DNA from: an uncultured Oscillospiraceae bacterium | GTDB taxonomy: Bacteria; Bacillota; Clostridia; Oscillospirales; Oscillospiraceae | Assembly: GCA_934623545.1 (NCBI GenBank) | Contig: CAKTVN010000114.1 | Location: 1-5,671, forward strand | Direction of reading: 5' to 3' | Length of the DNA: 5,671 nucleotides | In this document: positions 5,291 through 5,671 of the stretch, one piece after another | How the letters are laid out: the number at the start of each line of letters is the position of its first letter | How positions within the stretch are numbered: position 1 is the stretch's first letter | Program-made: the position numbers and the translations under genes | The notes under the pieces: model-generated | What the model was told of the DNA's origin: nothing | The model's input: only the letters and a program-made list of their open reading frames with translations | Databases searched by the model: none

Positions 5291-5436
5291 GGCTCTTCTT
5301 TCATCCAGACTTGGTAGCCCCATGCGGCAGCGCCGCAAAACGGGACTCTTTACTGTCGGTACCGGAATCTCACCGGTTCAGCTTGCGCGCGCGGACTTTA
5401 CCGCCGATCGGGAATTTCACCCTGCCCTGAAGAACC
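5291..5436 (-). promoter_or_regulatory. FMN riboswitch (RFN element)
   Basis: The minus strand shows the conserved FMN aptamer blocks in order: CAGGGCAGGGTGAAATTCCC, then GATCGGCGGTAAAGTCCGCG, then CCGGTGAGATTCCGG, then ACCGACAGTAAAGAGTC, and finally GGATGAAAGAAGAG. The closing P1 helix is GGTTCTTC (5436-5429) with GAAGAGCC (5298-5291), 8 bp including one G-U. A variable arm (about 5320-5342, GCGGCGCTGCCGC) sits where the family varies. FMN binding should stabilise P1 and reduce transcription of the riboflavin importer. A further hairpin CTCCCG/CGGGAG (5291-5286 with 5269-5264) lies between the aptamer and the terminator. Confidence 0.97.
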
Positions 5437-5453
5437 CTATTCAGTTCAGCATT

Positions 5454-5482
5454 ATCATACACACCGCGCACCGACTTGTCAA
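5454..5482 (-). promoter_or_regulatory. Promoter of the ribU transcript
   Basis: On the minus strand TTGACA (5482-5477), a 17-bp spacer and TATGAT (5459-5454). Transcription should begin near 5447, about 10 nt before the FMN aptamer. Its -35 box overlaps that of the divergent promoter at 5476-5504. Confidence 0.85.
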
Positions 5483-5504
5483 TAGCGGCTTTTTTTGCTA
5501 TACT
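5476..5504 (+). promoter_or_regulatory. Promoter of the SLOG/DUF1273 gene
   Basis: TTGTCA (5476-5481), a 17-bp spacer containing a T7 tract, and TATACT (5499-5504). Each hexamer has one mismatch to consensus. Transcription should start near 5511, about 30 nt before the ATG at 5541. Confidence 0.7.
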
Positions 5505-5540
5505 GGTGCAAAAATGCAAAGCGGAACGGGAGGCGAGCGC

Positions 5541-5671
5541 ATGGTCTGTACATTTACGGGGCACCGTCCAGAGCGTCTGCCATGGGGGCAGGCAGAGGAC
5601 GACGCGCGCTGCGCCGCGCTCCGGGGCTTGATCGTGCGCAGCGTGCTGCGCGCCTGCGCAGAGGGGTGCGA
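5541..5671 (+). CDS. SLOG-family protein (DUF1273, YpsA-like), 5' end only
   Basis: The first 43 codons are present before the window ends. The N-terminus MVCTFTGHRPERLPWG carries the 'FTGHRP-x-x-L/F-P-W-G' signature of the DUF1273/YpsA-type SLOG proteins. These have a Rossmann-like fold related to DprA and lysine-decarboxylase-like proteins and probably bind a nucleotide or nucleotide-derived ligand. Conserved Cys24, in 'D-A-R-C-A-A-L', is in the usual place for clostridial members. The ATG has GGAGG (5529-5533) 7 nt upstream. The function of the family is unclear; Bacillus and Staphylococcus YpsA has been linked to cell division. The remainder of the gene is outside the window. Confidence 0.85.
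   Translation, partial: MVCTFTGHRPERLPWGQAEDDARCAALRGLIVRSVLRACAEGC

Overview
This 5.7 kb window looks like chromosomal housekeeping DNA from a GC-rich anaerobic Bacillota (Clostridia), possibly an Oscillospiraceae/Ruminococcaceae-type gut organism. The evidence is the strong GGAGG ribosome binding sites, sigma-A type promoters (TTGACA-17-TATAAT style), a canonical FMN riboswitch in front of an ECF S component, a four-cysteine L32 protein encoded behind a YceD/DUF177 gene, and a Der GTPase with two G domains. The lineage is an inference from gene style; the sequence alone does not fix it. No mobile element, CRISPR array, rRNA or tRNA was seen.

Layout, left to right. (1) 1-89, minus: the first 29 codons of an ABC transporter ATPase, most like PotA (polyamine uptake). 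It sits behind a near-consensus promoter (253-281) and a leader of about 155 nt that is rich in inverted repeats. (2) 328-1284, minus: an RluA-family 23S-rRNA-type pseudouridine synthase with its own promoter. (3) Divergent from it, plus: a promoter with a perfect -10 box driving a YceD/DUF177 protein and rpmF (L32), closed by a strong intrinsic terminator at 2219-2250. (4) 2302-3636, plus: der (engA), a ribosome-assembly GTPase. (5) A 26-bp hairpin lies between the convergent der and a minus-strand PAP2-type membrane phosphatase (3672-4337). The phosphatase has its own promoter and a 20-bp perfect palindrome in its 5' leader. (6) 4468-5193, minus: a RibU-like riboflavin ECF S component under an FMN riboswitch (5291-5436) and terminator (5214-5246). 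(7) 5541-5671, plus: the start of a SLOG/DUF1273 (YpsA-like) gene. Its promoter shares its -35 box, in opposite orientation, with the ribU promoter.

Themes. Three genes act on ribosome building (pseudouridine synthase, L32, Der), and they flank one divergent promoter region. The transport genes at both ends (PotA-like and RibU-like) are each preceded by the same promoter core (TTGACA-17-TATGAT) and a structured leader. The ribU leader is a classical FMN switch, and the pairing partners of its alternative structure can be read directly from the sequence. The potA leader does not match any riboswitch class I recognise and is the best candidate here for something undescribed. All genes otherwise belong to known families.
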